A stretch of DNA of 15,169 bases from an uncultured Oscillospiraceae bacterium (GCA_900543525.1 UQRS01000054.1:1-15169), one strand, 5' to 3'; positions 1 through 6,796 are shown, counted from the stretch's first letter. Notes: generated by a model from the letters alone, not told the origin. Translations and numbers: made by a program.

Positions 1-8
1 AACCAAAA

Positions 9-63
9 CCTCCTGTGTTTTTGTTTTATGTTTTCATTATACCCGCCCCGTCAGGGTTTACAA
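9..63 (-). promoter_or_regulatory. Promoter and ribosome binding site of a gene starting just off the left edge
   Basis: Read on the minus strand, TTGTAA (58-63) and a perfect TATAAT (36-41) are separated by 16 bases. Downstream, AGGAGG lies at 9-14, leaving room for a start codon at or just beyond base 1. This points to a same-strand gene left of the window whose coding part is not visible. The tetR terminator lies directly upstream, so that gene has its own transcription unit. It could be the regulator's target, but nothing in the window shows this. Confidence 0.6.
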
Positions 64-70
64 TAAACAG

Positions 71-103
71 AAAAAGCCCCGTGATAAAACTCTTATCACG
101 GGG
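71..103 (-). terminator. Rho-independent terminator of the tetR-family gene
   Basis: A perfect 11 bp stem (77-87 with 93-103, arms CCCCGTGATAA and TTATCACGGGG) with a 5-base loop is followed on the minus strand by CTTTTT (71-76). It lies about 45 bases past the stop codon of the regulator gene. Confidence 0.85.
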
Positions 104-148
104 ACAGAAGGTGTAAAAATTTTTATCAAATCCATCGAAATGATAAAA

Positions 149-703
149 TCAGAGTTTGAAGCGTGAAAGGACCACGGACATAGAGCCTTTGATCAATTTG
201 GCAAGCCGCTCCACAATCAGCTGCGGATCCTCATGCATATCGTCCTTGATCCAGTCGAGCATCAGCCCGATGAATACATAGGAATAAACCTGCGCAATGA
301 ACTGCTTGTCCTCATCTCTGACCGTGATGCCGTCCGACTCCTCATCAATCACATCCAGAATCAACTGGTCCACCAGCGGCTGCAAATATTTTTCCACCTG
401 CTCTCTGTGTACGCAGCGGTAGACGTTCAGGATAAACGGCCGGTTCTCCTGCACCGCCTCAAAAATCTGCAGCAGCCCCTGCTGCCAGGTCTCATAAGTC
501 TTTTTCTCATCCAGCGCGCGCTTCGCATCCTCAAGGCAGGACCACTCCACCAGGTCGTAAATATCCTTAAAATGGTAATAGAAGGTCATGCGGTTGATTC
601 CACAATCCTCCGCAATATCGGCCACCGTAATTTTGGTAAGCGGCTTTTTCAGCAGCAGATTTTTCAGCGACTGTTCCAAAGCGCGCTTGGTTATTTGAGA
701 CAT
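149..703 (-). CDS. TetR/AcrR-family transcriptional regulator
   Basis: This is a 184-residue DNA-binding regulator, the usual length for the family. Residues about 5-51 form the N-terminal helix-turn-helix: KITVADIAEDCGINRMTFYYHF has the typical spacing with the conserved FYYHF end of the recognition helix. The C-terminal part (about 70-184) is helical and resembles the TetR C-terminal domain of DhaS-like regulators of Gram-positive bacteria (family knowledge), so the ligand cannot be stated. The ATG at 703 follows a purine-rich GGAAGGGGAAGGG site. The gene has its own promoter, a palindromic candidate operator over the -10 box, and a terminator, so it is probably monocistronic and self-repressed. 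The obvious candidate target is the gene off the left edge, but this is inference. Confidence 0.88.
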   Translation of the reverse strand: MSQITKRALEQSLKNLLLKKPLTKITVADIAEDCGINRMTFYYHFKDIYDLVEWSCLEDAKRALDEKKTYETWQQGLLQIFEAVQENRPFILNVYRCVHREQVEKYLQPLVDQLILDVIDEESDGITVRDEDKQFIAQVYSYVFIGLMLDWIKDDMHEDPQLIVERLAKLIKGSMSVVLSRFKL

Positions 704-744
704 GCTGCCCTTCCCCTTCCGATAAAAATTCTGCGAACAACTCG

Positions 745-782
745 TATAATTGAATTATATCACATTCTCGGCGCTATGTAAA
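745..782 (-). promoter_or_regulatory. tetR promoter with overlapping palindromic operator candidate
   Basis: On the minus strand TTTACA (777-782) and TATAAT (754-759) are 17 bases apart, with a TGA directly before TATAAT (extended -10). A perfect inverted repeat with 7-base arms and one central base, TATAATTGAATTATA, covers 745-759 and includes the -10 box. A palindrome at this place is what self-repression by a TetR dimer would need. It is short and AT-rich, so it could also be chance. Confidence 0.65.
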
Positions 783-903
783 ACAATTCTTGAAAGGCTG
801 CGTGCCTCCCGCTGCCATTTTGGGAAAAGACGGGTCAATACAGCGCGCCCTACCGCCGTGTAAATTTGTGCAATTTGCAAAGGGGAAACCGCGCAAGAAA
901 AGA

Positions 904-932
904 TTGACAAACCCGGCCGAAAAGCATACTAT
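904..932 (+). promoter_or_regulatory. Promoter of the mgtE transcription unit
   Basis: A perfect TTGACA (904-909) is followed 17 bases later by TACTAT (927-932). Transcription would start near 939, giving an mgtE leader of about 285 nt, far longer than needed for translation alone. Confidence 0.7.
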
Positions 933-938
933 AGAATT

Positions 939-1224
939 AGCCGAAATATGGGGCAGTCGCGCCTTTCCACAGCGCCGCTTCAAACCGATTTTCGGCCTTT
1001 CCGCTCGGCTTTTTTTCGACGTTTTTCTGGAGAAAAGCGGGCAAAATATATTTTATGGAAAATGGCAGGTGAACAAAATGGACGCCAGCAGCAATGGCAG
1101 TACAAAGCCCGGGGGGCGAAGCGTAAAATCAGAAAATGAGCGCACGGACCCCCATTTATGCGGCGTCCGGTCGGTCGCCTGATTTTTCACTTCGCTCCTT
1201 GCGGCATGCAAGGAGGGATTTGTA
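939..1224 (+). promoter_or_regulatory. Long structured 5' leader of mgtE, candidate cis-regulatory RNA
   Basis: Two structures compete for the same bases. In the first, 1111-1132 pairs with 1179-1200 as a 22-position helix with only two mismatches (1122/1189 and 1124/1187). In the second, CTCCTTGC (1195-1202) pairs perfectly with GCAAGGAG (1208-1215), burying the mgtE ribosome binding site (1210-1217). Bases 1195-1200 belong to both, so the long helix frees the site and its loss hides it. Further upstream a run of seven T (1010-1016) follows a GC-rich segment and could be an early pause or termination site. mgtE genes of Gram-positive bacteria are often controlled by the M-box (ykoK) Mg2+ riboswitch; I do not recognise its conserved core here. 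This is either a divergent M-box or another type of leader. Confidence 0.55.
1078..1182 (+). CDS. Possible mgtE leader peptide (34 codons)
   Basis: An ATG at 1078 sits 6 bases after AGGTG (1067-1071) and opens 34 codons ending in TGA at 1180-1182. The coding stretch runs through the 5' arm of the long leader helix (1111-1132), and its stop codon lies at the start of the 3' arm (1179-1200). Ribosome position on this ORF would therefore decide which leader structure forms. It encodes Asp-Pro and several acidic residues near its end. Mg2+-sensing leader peptides such as mgtL of enterobacteria use acidic and proline codons, but there is no sequence relation to claim. It may equally be an untranslated chance ORF. 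Confidence 0.3.
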   Translation: MDASSNGSTKPGGRSVKSENERTDPHLCGVRSVA

Positions 1225-2586
1225 TTGGAAGAAAACAACACCACAATTCTTTTAAAAACCATCACCTCGCTGCTTGAGGGCAAAAAATACACCGCCCTGC
1301 GCGAGGTGCTTGCCACGATGAACCCGGCGGATATCGCCTCCCTTTTTGAGGAGCTGGATGAGGCCATGCTGCCTCTGATTTTCCGCCTGCTCCCGAAGGA
1401 GCTGGCCGCCGAAGCCTTTGTGGAAATGGACGCCGATCTGCAGGAATTGCTGATTCAGGGCTTTTCCGACAACGAGCTGAAAGAGGTGCTGGATGAGCTT
1501 TACCTCGACGACGCGGTCGATATTGTAGAGGAAATGCCGGCCAATGTGGTCAAGCGTATTTTGGCGAACACCCATCCGGACACCCGCAAAATGATCAACG
1601 AAATCTTAAAGTATCCGGAGGACAGCGCCGGTAGCATCATGACCATTGAGTATGTCAGCCTGCTGCCCGACATGACGGCGGAGGAGGCAATCCTCCGCAT
1701 TCGCAGAACCGGCTTTGATAAGGAGACCATCTACACCTGTTACGTCATGGCCGACGACCGTGTGCTGGTCGGTATCGTCACGGTAAAGGATCTTCTTCTG
1801 GCCGACGACGACGCGATCATCGCCGACATTATGGACGCCAACCCCATCTTCGTCCACACCTGGGAGGATAAGGAGGACGTCGCCAACAAGCTGAGCAAAT
1901 ACGACTTCCTGGCCATGCCGGTGGTCGATGACGAGCAGCGGCTGGTCGGTATCGTCACGGTTGACGACGCCATCGACGTTCTGCAGGATGAGGCGACCGA
2001 GGATATCGAGAAGATGGCCGCTATCTCTCCGTCGAGCGACAAGCCGTATCTGAAAACCGGCGTGTTCGAGCTTTTCCGGGCGCGGATTCCCTGGCTTTTG
2101 TTCCTGATGATTTCGGCCACCTTTACCGGCACCATCCTGACGAAGTTCGAGGACTCCTTGGCCGTTGTACCCGCGCTGATCGCCTTTATCCCCATGCTGA
2201 TGGACACCGGCGGCAACTCGGGCGGACAGGCATCGGTCACCATTATCCGCAGCCTTTCTCTGGGAGATGTGGAGTTCCGCGACATTTTCCGCGTCATCTG
2301 GAAGGAGATGCGGGTCGGCATTATTTGCGGCGTTACTCTGGCGGCGGCCAATTTTGTCAAGATTTTGCTGATCGACCGCGTAACCGTACCGATCGCGCTG
2401 GTTGTTTGTTTGACGCTGGTCGTGACCGTCTTTACCGCCAAGCTGATCGGCTGTACCCTTCCCCTGTTTGCCAAAAAGCTCGGCTTCGACCCCGCGGTTA
2501 TGTCCAGCCCCTTTATCACCACGATTGTCGACGCGCTCTCCCTCCTTGTGTATCTGGAGATTGCGACGATCATCCTGGGACTTTGA
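1225..2586 (+). CDS. mgtE: Magnesium transporter/channel MgtE
   Basis: This 453-residue membrane protein is a Mg2+-gated channel for Mg2+ uptake. In order it has the cytoplasmic MgtE N domain (about 25-130, helical repeats rich in acidic residues such as ELDEAMLPLIFRLLP), a CBS-domain pair (about 135-255, with two VGIVTV(K/D)D repeats) that senses intracellular Mg2+ in characterised MgtE proteins, a connecting helix, and a C-terminal domain of about five membrane helices (about 280-453). The family signature PMLMDTGGNSGGQAS and the late-helix TTIVDALSLLVY, which carries the pore aspartate, are present. Length is normal. The start is TTG at 1225, seven bases after AAGGAGGG; no ATG fits as well. 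The site is buried in a leader hairpin. A bidirectional terminator follows, so the gene is a single transcription unit. Confidence 0.95.
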   Translation: MEENNTTILLKTITSLLEGKKYTALREVLATMNPADIASLFEELDEAMLPLIFRLLPKELAAEAFVEMDADLQELLIQGFSDNELKEVLDELYLDDAVDIVEEMPANVVKRILANTHPDTRKMINEILKYPEDSAGSIMTIEYVSLLPDMTAEEAILRIRRTGFDKETIYTCYVMADDRVLVGIVTVKDLLLADDDAIIADIMDANPIFVHTWEDKEDVANKLSKYDFLAMPVVDDEQRLVGIVTVDDAIDVLQDEATEDIEKMAAISPSSDKPYLKTGVFELFRARIPWLLFLMISATFTGTILTKFEDSLAVVPALIAFIPMLMDTGGNSGGQASVTIIRSLSLGDVEFRDIFRVIWKEMRVGIICGVTLAAANFVKILLIDRVTVPIALVVCLTLVVTVFTAKLIGCTLPLFAKKLGFDPAVMSSPFITTIVDALSLLVYLEIATIILGL

Positions 2587-2653
2587 TAAAAAGGCTGAGG
2601 TATTCCGCCCGTCGGATCTTCGCTCTTTTCGGCAGGCATTTAAACAGCAATAC

Positions 2654-2700
2654 AAAAAAAGGAATGCGACATCTCCCGGACCGATCGCATTCCTTTTTTA
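2654..2700. terminator. Bidirectional terminator after mgtE
   Basis: A perfect 9 bp stem, GGAATGCGA (2661-2669) with TCGCATTCC (2685-2693), is preceded by seven A and followed by seven T including 2699, so it can stop transcription from both sides. It lies about 75 bases after the mgtE stop codon. Confidence 0.85.
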
Positions 2701-2906
2701 TTTGCCCTGCTTTTACATAATCTCTATCCGTGCGGTATATCTTTTTTCGGAGGCAGCACCTTACTACAGATTTGAAAAAAGCAGGGCGGCCTCCCCCGCC
2801 TCCCTTTCCGCCGGCAAAGGGCGGACACGGCCGCGCTTTACCCCTGTGTCCAGACAAGTCTGCCTTTCCGGTTTCCCGGCTTCGTCCTACGCGCCGCACT
2901 CTACAG

Positions 2907-2941
2907 AAAAAAGCCCCGGAGAAAAATCTCCGGGGCTTTTT
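2907..2941. terminator. Terminator of rpmB, bidirectional in form
   Basis: A perfect 11 bp stem, AGCCCCGGAGA (2912-2922) with TCTCCGGGGCT (2927-2937), has an AAAA loop. It is flanked by A (2907-2912) and T (2937-2941) runs. It lies just past the rpmB stop on the minus strand. Confidence 0.88.
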
Positions 2942-2960
2942 GAATACCTACTATGAAACC

Positions 2961-3149
2961 TTAGATCGCGCGGGTAACTTTACCCGAACGCAGGCAACGG
3001 GTGCAGGCGTTCACTCTGCAGGGCTTGCCATCAACCAGCGCCTTGACCCTCTTTACATTGGGCTTCCAGGTACGGTTGGAACGACGGTGCGAATGGGATA
3101 CCTTGATACCGAATTTAACTTCTTTATTGCAGAAATCGCATTTTGCCAT
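2961..3149 (-). CDS. rpmB: 50S ribosomal protein bL28, zinc-ribbon form
   Basis: This 62-residue ribosomal protein of the large subunit opens with MAKCDFCNKE and contains the L28 signature SHSHRRSNRTWKPNVKRV. Cysteines at 4, 7, 49 and 52 form two CxxC pairs, so this is the zinc-binding (C+) form; many bacteria carry a cysteine-free version expressed under zinc starvation. Upstream in-frame codons would lengthen the protein by 30 residues, but the ATG at 3149 directly follows AAGGAGGTG with good spacing and matches the family's N-terminus. The gene has its own promoter and terminator and converges on mgtE. Confidence 0.96.
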   Translation of the reverse strand: MAKCDFCNKEVKFGIKVSHSHRRSNRTWKPNVKRVKALVDGKPCRVNACTRCLRSGKVTRAI

Positions 3150-3183
3150 ATGTCTGCACCTCCTTTGTCTAATCGCAAAGATT

Positions 3184-3212
3184 ATATTATCACAGCTTGG
3201 TTTATTTTGCAA
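3184..3212 (-). promoter_or_regulatory. rpmB promoter
   Basis: On the minus strand TTGCAA (3207-3212) and TAATAT (3184-3189) are 17 bases apart in an AT-rich stretch, about 35-60 bases upstream of the rpmB start. A second TATAAT is offset by three bases, so the exact -10 is uncertain. Confidence 0.7.
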
Positions 3213-3235
3213 GTGTTTTTTTGAATTTATTTTTG

Positions 3236-3268
3236 ACAAAAAGGCAAAGCGGCTTTTCGCCCTGCCGC
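3236..3268 (-). terminator. Probable terminator of the mutS2 transcript
   Basis: A 5 bp GC stem (GCGGC/GCCGC, 3249-3253 with 3264-3268) with a 10-base loop is followed on the minus strand by TTTGCCTTTTT. It begins about 30 bases past the mutS2 stop. The stem is short and an alternative local palindrome (GCCGCTGCGGC) overlaps it, so efficiency is uncertain. Confidence 0.55.
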
Positions 3269-3298
3269 AGCGGCAAAAAGCTCCGCCTTCCTGCTACT

Positions 3299-5683
3299 TT
3301 ACTTAATCTCCGCTACAGTGACGCCGGCCTCCCCCTCGCCATAAACGCCGAGGCGGAAGGACTTGATATTCCGGTGGCGGCGGAGGTGCTCCTGCACGGC
3401 GGCGCGCAGAACGCCGGTGCCCTTGCCGTGAATGATGCGGATGGAGGGGATGCCCGCGACCACAGCGTGATCAATGTACCGATCCAGTTCGAGGATCGCC
3501 TCGTCCGCCGCCATGCCGCGCAGATCCACCTCACTCGGAGCAGTGCTCTCGGTGCGAGAGGGCGCGCCGGTAACCTTCCGGCCGCCGACTGTCACCCGGT
3601 TCTGGTTCTCCAGAAGGCGGAGGTTGTCAAACTTCACCCGGGATTTAAAAATTCCGGCCTGCACCTCGGCCATCTGCTTGTTTTCAAAAATCTTGAGGAC
3701 GGTGCCCTCCTTATCAATGTCCACAATGCGGACGAGGTCGCCAGCCTTCAGCGGACGCGGCAGCCGATAAGGCAGGCTCTGCTTTTTCTCCACCGGGTCG
3801 GCGCCGCTCTCCAGCTTTCCGAGGCCGGATTTGGCCGCCGCGCGCGCACGCCGCGTAGCCTCCCCCTTGTCGGAAGCATTTCGCGCCTGCTTTCGCAGTG
3901 CTTCAAGCTCGTCCAGCAGCCGGTTGCTTTCGGCGCGGGTGGTATCGATAATCCGCTGCGCTTCGGCCTTGGCGCCTTCCAGCACACGGCTGCGTTCCCG
4001 GTTCAAATCCTCCAAAATTTTGCTGTTGCTGCGCCGCGCGCTTTCCAGCTCGGCATGAATCCGCTCGGCCTCCCGCCGCTCAGTCTCAGCCTCCTGCCGC
4101 GCCTGCTCCAGAGAAGAAACAACCTTCTCAAACCGGAGGTTTTCATCCGAGATCAGGCTGCGTGCCCGTTCGACAATCTCCTCCCCCAGCCCAAGCCGGG
4201 TCGAGATGGCAAAAGCGTTCGACCGACCCGGCACACCGATCAGCAGCCGGTAGGTCGGCTGCAGAGAGGCCACGTCAAACTCACAGCTGCCGTTCTGCAC
4301 GCCTTCCGTGTCCAGCGCGTAGGATTTCAGCTCGGGATAATGGGTCGTCGCAGCAATCCTCGCCCCGCACCGGCGCAGCTGCATGATAATCGCCTCCGCC
4401 AGCGCGGCGCCCTCCACCGGGTCGGTACCCGCCCCCAGCTCGTCCAGCAGGATGAGCGTATCGGGGCCGGCAACCTCCAAAATCGAGACGATCGTCTTCA
4501 TGTGGGAGGAGAAGGTGGACAGCGACTGCTCGATGCTCTGCTCATCCCCGATGTCGGCCAAAACCGCCGAGAAAACCGAGATCTCGCTCCCGTCCTCCGC
4601 CGGAATCAGGAGGCCGCACATGGTCATCCCGGTCAGCAGGCCGATGGTTTTCAGGCTGACCGTTTTGCCGCCGGTGTTCGGGCCGGTGATAATCAGGGTA
4701 TCATAATCTATGCCAAGGCCGACCGTAATCGGCACGACCGTTTTGGGGTCAAGCAGCGGATGCCGGGCATTTTTCAGAAAAATCCGCCCCTCTCCGTTCA
4801 AAGAAGGCCGCCCGGCCCGCATGGCATAGCCAAGCTTGGCCTTTGCAAAAATCAGGTTGAGGCTGACGACGCTCTCATAAGAATCCAGCACCGCCTGCGC
4901 AAAGCCGCCGGCCTCGGCCGACAGTTCGTAGAGAATGCGCTCAATCTCCTCCTGCCGCCGGCGCTCGAGAATTTTCAGGTCGTTGTTGATCTCTACCACG
5001 GCGGCCGGCTCGATAAACAGCGTCGCGCCCGAGGCCGATGTGTCGTGCACAAGTCCCGGCACGCTGGCGCGATGCTCCGCCTTGACCGGCACGACAAAGC
5101 GGCCGTCCCGCATGGTGACGATTCCCTCCTGCAAAAACTTCGCATAGCCGGAGGAGCGCACCATCCGATCCAGCTTTTCCCGGATGCCGTTTTCGGCCTG
5201 CCGGATTTTGCGGCAGAGGTCGTACAGCGCCGGAGAGGCGTTGTCGTACATCTCCTCCTCCGACCGGATGGCGGCAAAAATTTTCTCTTCAAAATATTTG
5301 TTGGGGAAAAGCATCTCAAAATAGCGGTCGAGGATTTCCGTCCCCTCACAGGAATTGTCCGCCCGCCACTCTTTAAGCGAGCGAAGCACCCGCAGAAGCT
5401 CCCCGATCTCCAGCAGCTCCTTCATGGAGAGGAGGCCGCCGGCCTTCGCCCGCGTCAGCGCAGGAGTGCAGTTTTTCGCGCTGCCAAAGCTCGGCGCGCC
5501 GAATTTCGCCATCAGGATATAGGCGGCGTCGGTCTCGGACAGCAGGCGCTCAACCGTGTAGATGTCCGAGGAGGGCTGGATCGCCCGGGCGGCGGCCGCC
5601 GCGTCCTCCATAGTTGTCTCTTCACACAGGCGCGAGAGCACGCGATCCAGCTCGAGCACCCGCCAGTGTTTTTGTTGATCCAT
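3299..5683 (-). CDS. mutS2: Endonuclease MutS2 (RqcU-type ATPase with Smr domain)
   Basis: This is a 794-residue MutS-family ATPase. The N-terminal half is the MutS core/clamp region (about 1-290). The ATPase has Walker A GPNTGGKT (334-341), Walker B LILLDELGAGTDP (about 410-422) and the TTHYPELK switch (446-453). A long charged coiled coil follows (about 505-605), then a KOW-like beta segment (about 645-690) and the C-terminal Smr nuclease domain (about 718-794) with VDLRG and HGKGTG (752-757). In Bacillus subtilis the protein recognises collided ribosomes and feeds ribosome quality control; elsewhere it is linked to suppression of recombination. Length is normal and all key motifs are intact. 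The ATG at 5683 follows AAAGGGA. It is downstream of recO on the same strand, separated by a repeat-bearing gap. Confidence 0.96.
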   Translation of the reverse strand: MDQQKHWRVLELDRVLSRLCEETTMEDAAAAARAIQPSSDIYTVERLLSETDAAYILMAKFGAPSFGSAKNCTPALTRAKAGGLLSMKELLEIGELLRVLRSLKEWRADNSCEGTEILDRYFEMLFPNKYFEEKIFAAIRSEEEMYDNASPALYDLCRKIRQAENGIREKLDRMVRSSGYAKFLQEGIVTMRDGRFVVPVKAEHRASVPGLVHDTSASGATLFIEPAAVVEINNDLKILERRRQEEIERILYELSAEAGGFAQAVLDSYESVVSLNLIFAKAKLGYAMRAGRPSLNGEGRIFLKNARHPLLDPKTVVPITVGLGIDYDTLIITGPNTGGKTVSLKTIGLLTGMTMCGLLIPAEDGSEISVFSAVLADIGDEQSIEQSLSTFSSHMKTIVSILEVAGPDTLILLDELGAGTDPVEGAALAEAIIMQLRRCGARIAATTHYPELKSYALDTEGVQNGSCEFDVASLQPTYRLLIGVPGRSNAFAISTRLGLGEEIVERARSLISDENLRFEKVVSSLEQARQEAETERREAERIHAELESARRSNSKILEDLNRERSRVLEGAKAEAQRIIDTTRAESNRLLDELEALRKQARNASDKGEATRRARAAAKSGLGKLESGADPVEKKQSLPYRLPRPLKAGDLVRIVDIDKEGTVLKIFENKQMAEVQAGIFKSRVKFDNLRLLENQNRVTVGGRKVTGAPSRTESTAPSEVDLRGMAADEAILELDRYIDHAVVAGIPSIRIIHGKGTGVLRAAVQEHLRRHRNIKSFRLGVYGEGEAGVTVAEIK

Positions 5684-5709
5684 TGGTTTGATCCCTTTCC
5701 AGTTTTTTA

Positions 5710-5796
5710 AAAAATATCCGCCAAATCAAAACAAAATAATCAGCAGCCAAAAGCGGCGGAGATTTTTTGCCGCCGTGAATCCCGGTTGCCATGCAC
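5710..5796. repeat. Intergenic repeat, copy 1 (about 87 bp)
   Basis: This stretch matches 5849-5934 base for base except for two substitutions and one T missing from a T run. Each copy contains a GC hairpin (CGGCGG/CCGCCG, 5754-5759 with 5770-5775) and ends in the left half of a longer palindrome. In copy 1 that palindrome spans 5777-5813: GAATCCC with GGGATTC outside, GCCATGC with GCATGGC inside. It lies in the 5' leader of mutS2. Confidence 0.85.
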
Positions 5797-5813
5797 AGCA
5801 TGGCGAGGGATTC
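5777..5813. repeat. Imperfect palindrome at the end of repeat copy 1
   Basis: Outer arms GAATCCC (5777-5783) and GGGATTC (5807-5813) enclose inner arms GCCATGC (5788-5794) and GCATGGC (5798-5804) around a 3-base loop. Similar motifs recur at 11546-11604. Confidence 0.8.
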
Positions 5814-5848
5814 GGCATTTGAATTTTATTTTTTATTGCGAAGCAATG

Positions 5849-5934
5849 AAAAATATCCGCCAAATCAAAACAAAATAATCAGCAGCCAAAAGCGGCGTAG
5901 ATTTTTGCCGCCGTGAATTCCGGTTGCCATGCAC
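5849..5934. repeat. Intergenic repeat, copy 2 (about 86 bp)
   Basis: This is the second copy of the element at 5710-5796, 139 bases further on, in direct orientation. Here the terminal palindrome reads AATTCCGG (5915-5922 region) against CCGGAATT, running into the recO stop codon. The base that changed in the left arm relative to copy 1 (C to T) is matched by a G-to-A change in the right arm, so pairing is kept. A small ATTGC-GAA-GCAAT hairpin lies just before this copy. Confidence 0.85.
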
Positions 5935-5943
5935 GGCCGGAAT

Positions 5944-6678
5944 TTACAGGCTGTGGTAAAAATCCAACGTCTTATAACCGCGCTCGGTCTGCTCCAGCAG
6001 AAAGCGCTCGGTCACGCGGGAGAGGGCGGCGGCCGCCTTCTCCGGCATCGAGAAGCGGAAAAGCCGCTCAAAATCGCTGTACACAATATGCCGCATGGCC
6101 GCAAGCAGCGTCCGGTCAAGCAGAATTTCACCTGCGCCGGGGCGGTGCTTGGTGCAGAAAAGCCGCCCCTCCCGCACGCTGAAAACCATATGGTCGTCGG
6201 TATCCTCCCCGCAGGCGGCGCAGCAGACGAGGTCGGGCATATAGCCCGAAAGAGTCAGCATCCGCAGCTCGACCACCGCCTTGATCAGATCGGGCAGTTT
6301 TTCTCCCTTCGCAAGGAAGGCCAGCGCGTTGAGCATCAGGCGAAGATACTCCTCCGCCTCGCTCCCCTCCGGCGCCAGAACGATACAAAGCTCGCAGAAA
6401 TACTGCGCCAGAGCGAGCCGCTGAATATCCTCCCGCAAGCCCCAGAAAATCTCCTTCGGCGTGGCCTCATCCAATTTGTATGTATCCCGACTCTTGAAAA
6501 AAGTCAGGTCGCTGTAGCAGAGCAGCCCGCAGCCGGAGGCGTTGCGGTTCTTCACGCTCCGCACCCCGCGGGCATAAGCGCTGACCAGTCCGTTCGAACG
6601 GGTCAGCGCAACGATATATTTATCGTTTTCAGAAGCGATGTTCTCCCGCACGATGATCCCGTCGGTCGACAGATGCAT
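5944..6678 (-). CDS. recO: DNA repair protein RecO
   Basis: This 244-residue recombination mediator loads RecA onto SSB-coated single-stranded DNA with RecR and anneals complementary strands. The N-terminal OB fold (about 1-80) starts MHLSTDGIIVRENIASENDKYI and contains the typical Gly-Val-Arg segment (YARGVRS). The rest is helical with a zinc-finger-like stretch, VCCAACGE followed by FCTKH, where a histidine stands in the place of the usual last cysteine. An in-frame extension upstream exists, but the ATG at 6678 follows AGGAGG (6688-6693) at nine bases and matches the family start. It overlaps the upstream small gene by 50 bases in another frame, suggesting translational coupling, and follows era in the usual Firmicute order. 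Confidence 0.93.
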   Translation of the reverse strand: MHLSTDGIIVRENIASENDKYIVALTRSNGLVSAYARGVRSVKNRNASGCGLLCYSDLTFFKSRDTYKLDEATPKEIFWGLREDIQRLALAQYFCELCIVLAPEGSEAEEYLRLMLNALAFLAKGEKLPDLIKAVVELRMLTLSGYMPDLVCCAACGEDTDDHMVFSVREGRLFCTKHRPGAGEILLDRTLLAAMRHIVYSDFERLFRFSMPEKAAAALSRVTERFLLEQTERGYKTLDFYHSL

Positions 6679-6796
6679 GTTTCTTTTCCTCCTGCACGGC
6701 CGACGCGGCCGAACTGTTCCTGCAGTTTTTATAGGCCAGATATTGCCTGACCTCACCGGTTTTGACAAAAGCGGCCCAGTATTCTTCCTTTTTCAA
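6629..6796 (-). CDS. YqzL-like small protein upstream of recO
   Basis: This is a 55-codon ORF starting with TTG at 6796, nine bases after GGGAGA. The product begins KKEEYWAAFVKTGEVRQYLAYK. This pattern (W, then F..TG.v..YL.YK) resembles the YqzL family of very short proteins encoded just upstream of recO in Bacillus and clostridia. No function is established for that family to my knowledge. The reading frame continues 50 bases into recO, so the C-terminal tail (about residues 38-55) is dictated by an overlap and may be little constrained. The family resemblance and position make it likely real; the tail and exact start are less sure. Confidence 0.6.
   Translation of the reverse strand: MKKEEYWAAFVKTGEVRQYLAYKNCRNSSAASAVQEEKKHASVDRRDHRAGEHRF

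Larger units (their letters stand above)
2587..2960. other. Convergent intergenic region between mgtE and rpmB
   Basis: No gene is visible here. Besides the two terminators annotated separately, there is an 11-base inverted repeat, GCCCTGCTTTT (2704-2714) with AAAAGCAGGGC (2777-2787), and a GC-rich stretch (about 2785-2865) with further local hairpins (GGACAC 2823-2828 with GTGTCC 2846-2851; CAGAC/GTCTG 2851-2862). No promoter or known small-RNA signature was recognised on either strand. Confidence 0.5.

Noticed and set aside
790..1182. 130-codon plus-strand open frame upstream of mgtE
   Set aside because: It starts before the mgtE promoter and its product resembles nothing known; only the last 34 codons (from 1078) have a placed ribosome binding site, so only that part is listed as a possible leader ORF.
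939..1224. Direct call of the mgtE leader as an M-box riboswitch
   Set aside because: The conserved M-box core (GGTGAGGCTCCT and ACGCCAATGGGTCA type segments) is not present in recognisable order; short resemblances such as AGGTGA and ACGCCA are too weak.
1606..2655. Long minus-strand frames opposite mgtE
   Set aside because: Antisense to a conserved membrane protein gene, composition dominated by His, Asp, Gly and Arg, no start signal.
3150..3239. 30-residue N-terminal extension of L28
   Set aside because: The extension contains the promoter region; the ATG at 3149 has the strong ribosome binding site and family-like start.
3197..5710. 837-codon plus-strand open frame opposite mutS2
   Set aside because: It mirrors a clearly conserved mutS2 gene; the long frame is a by-product of GC-rich third positions, and its translation shows no domain.
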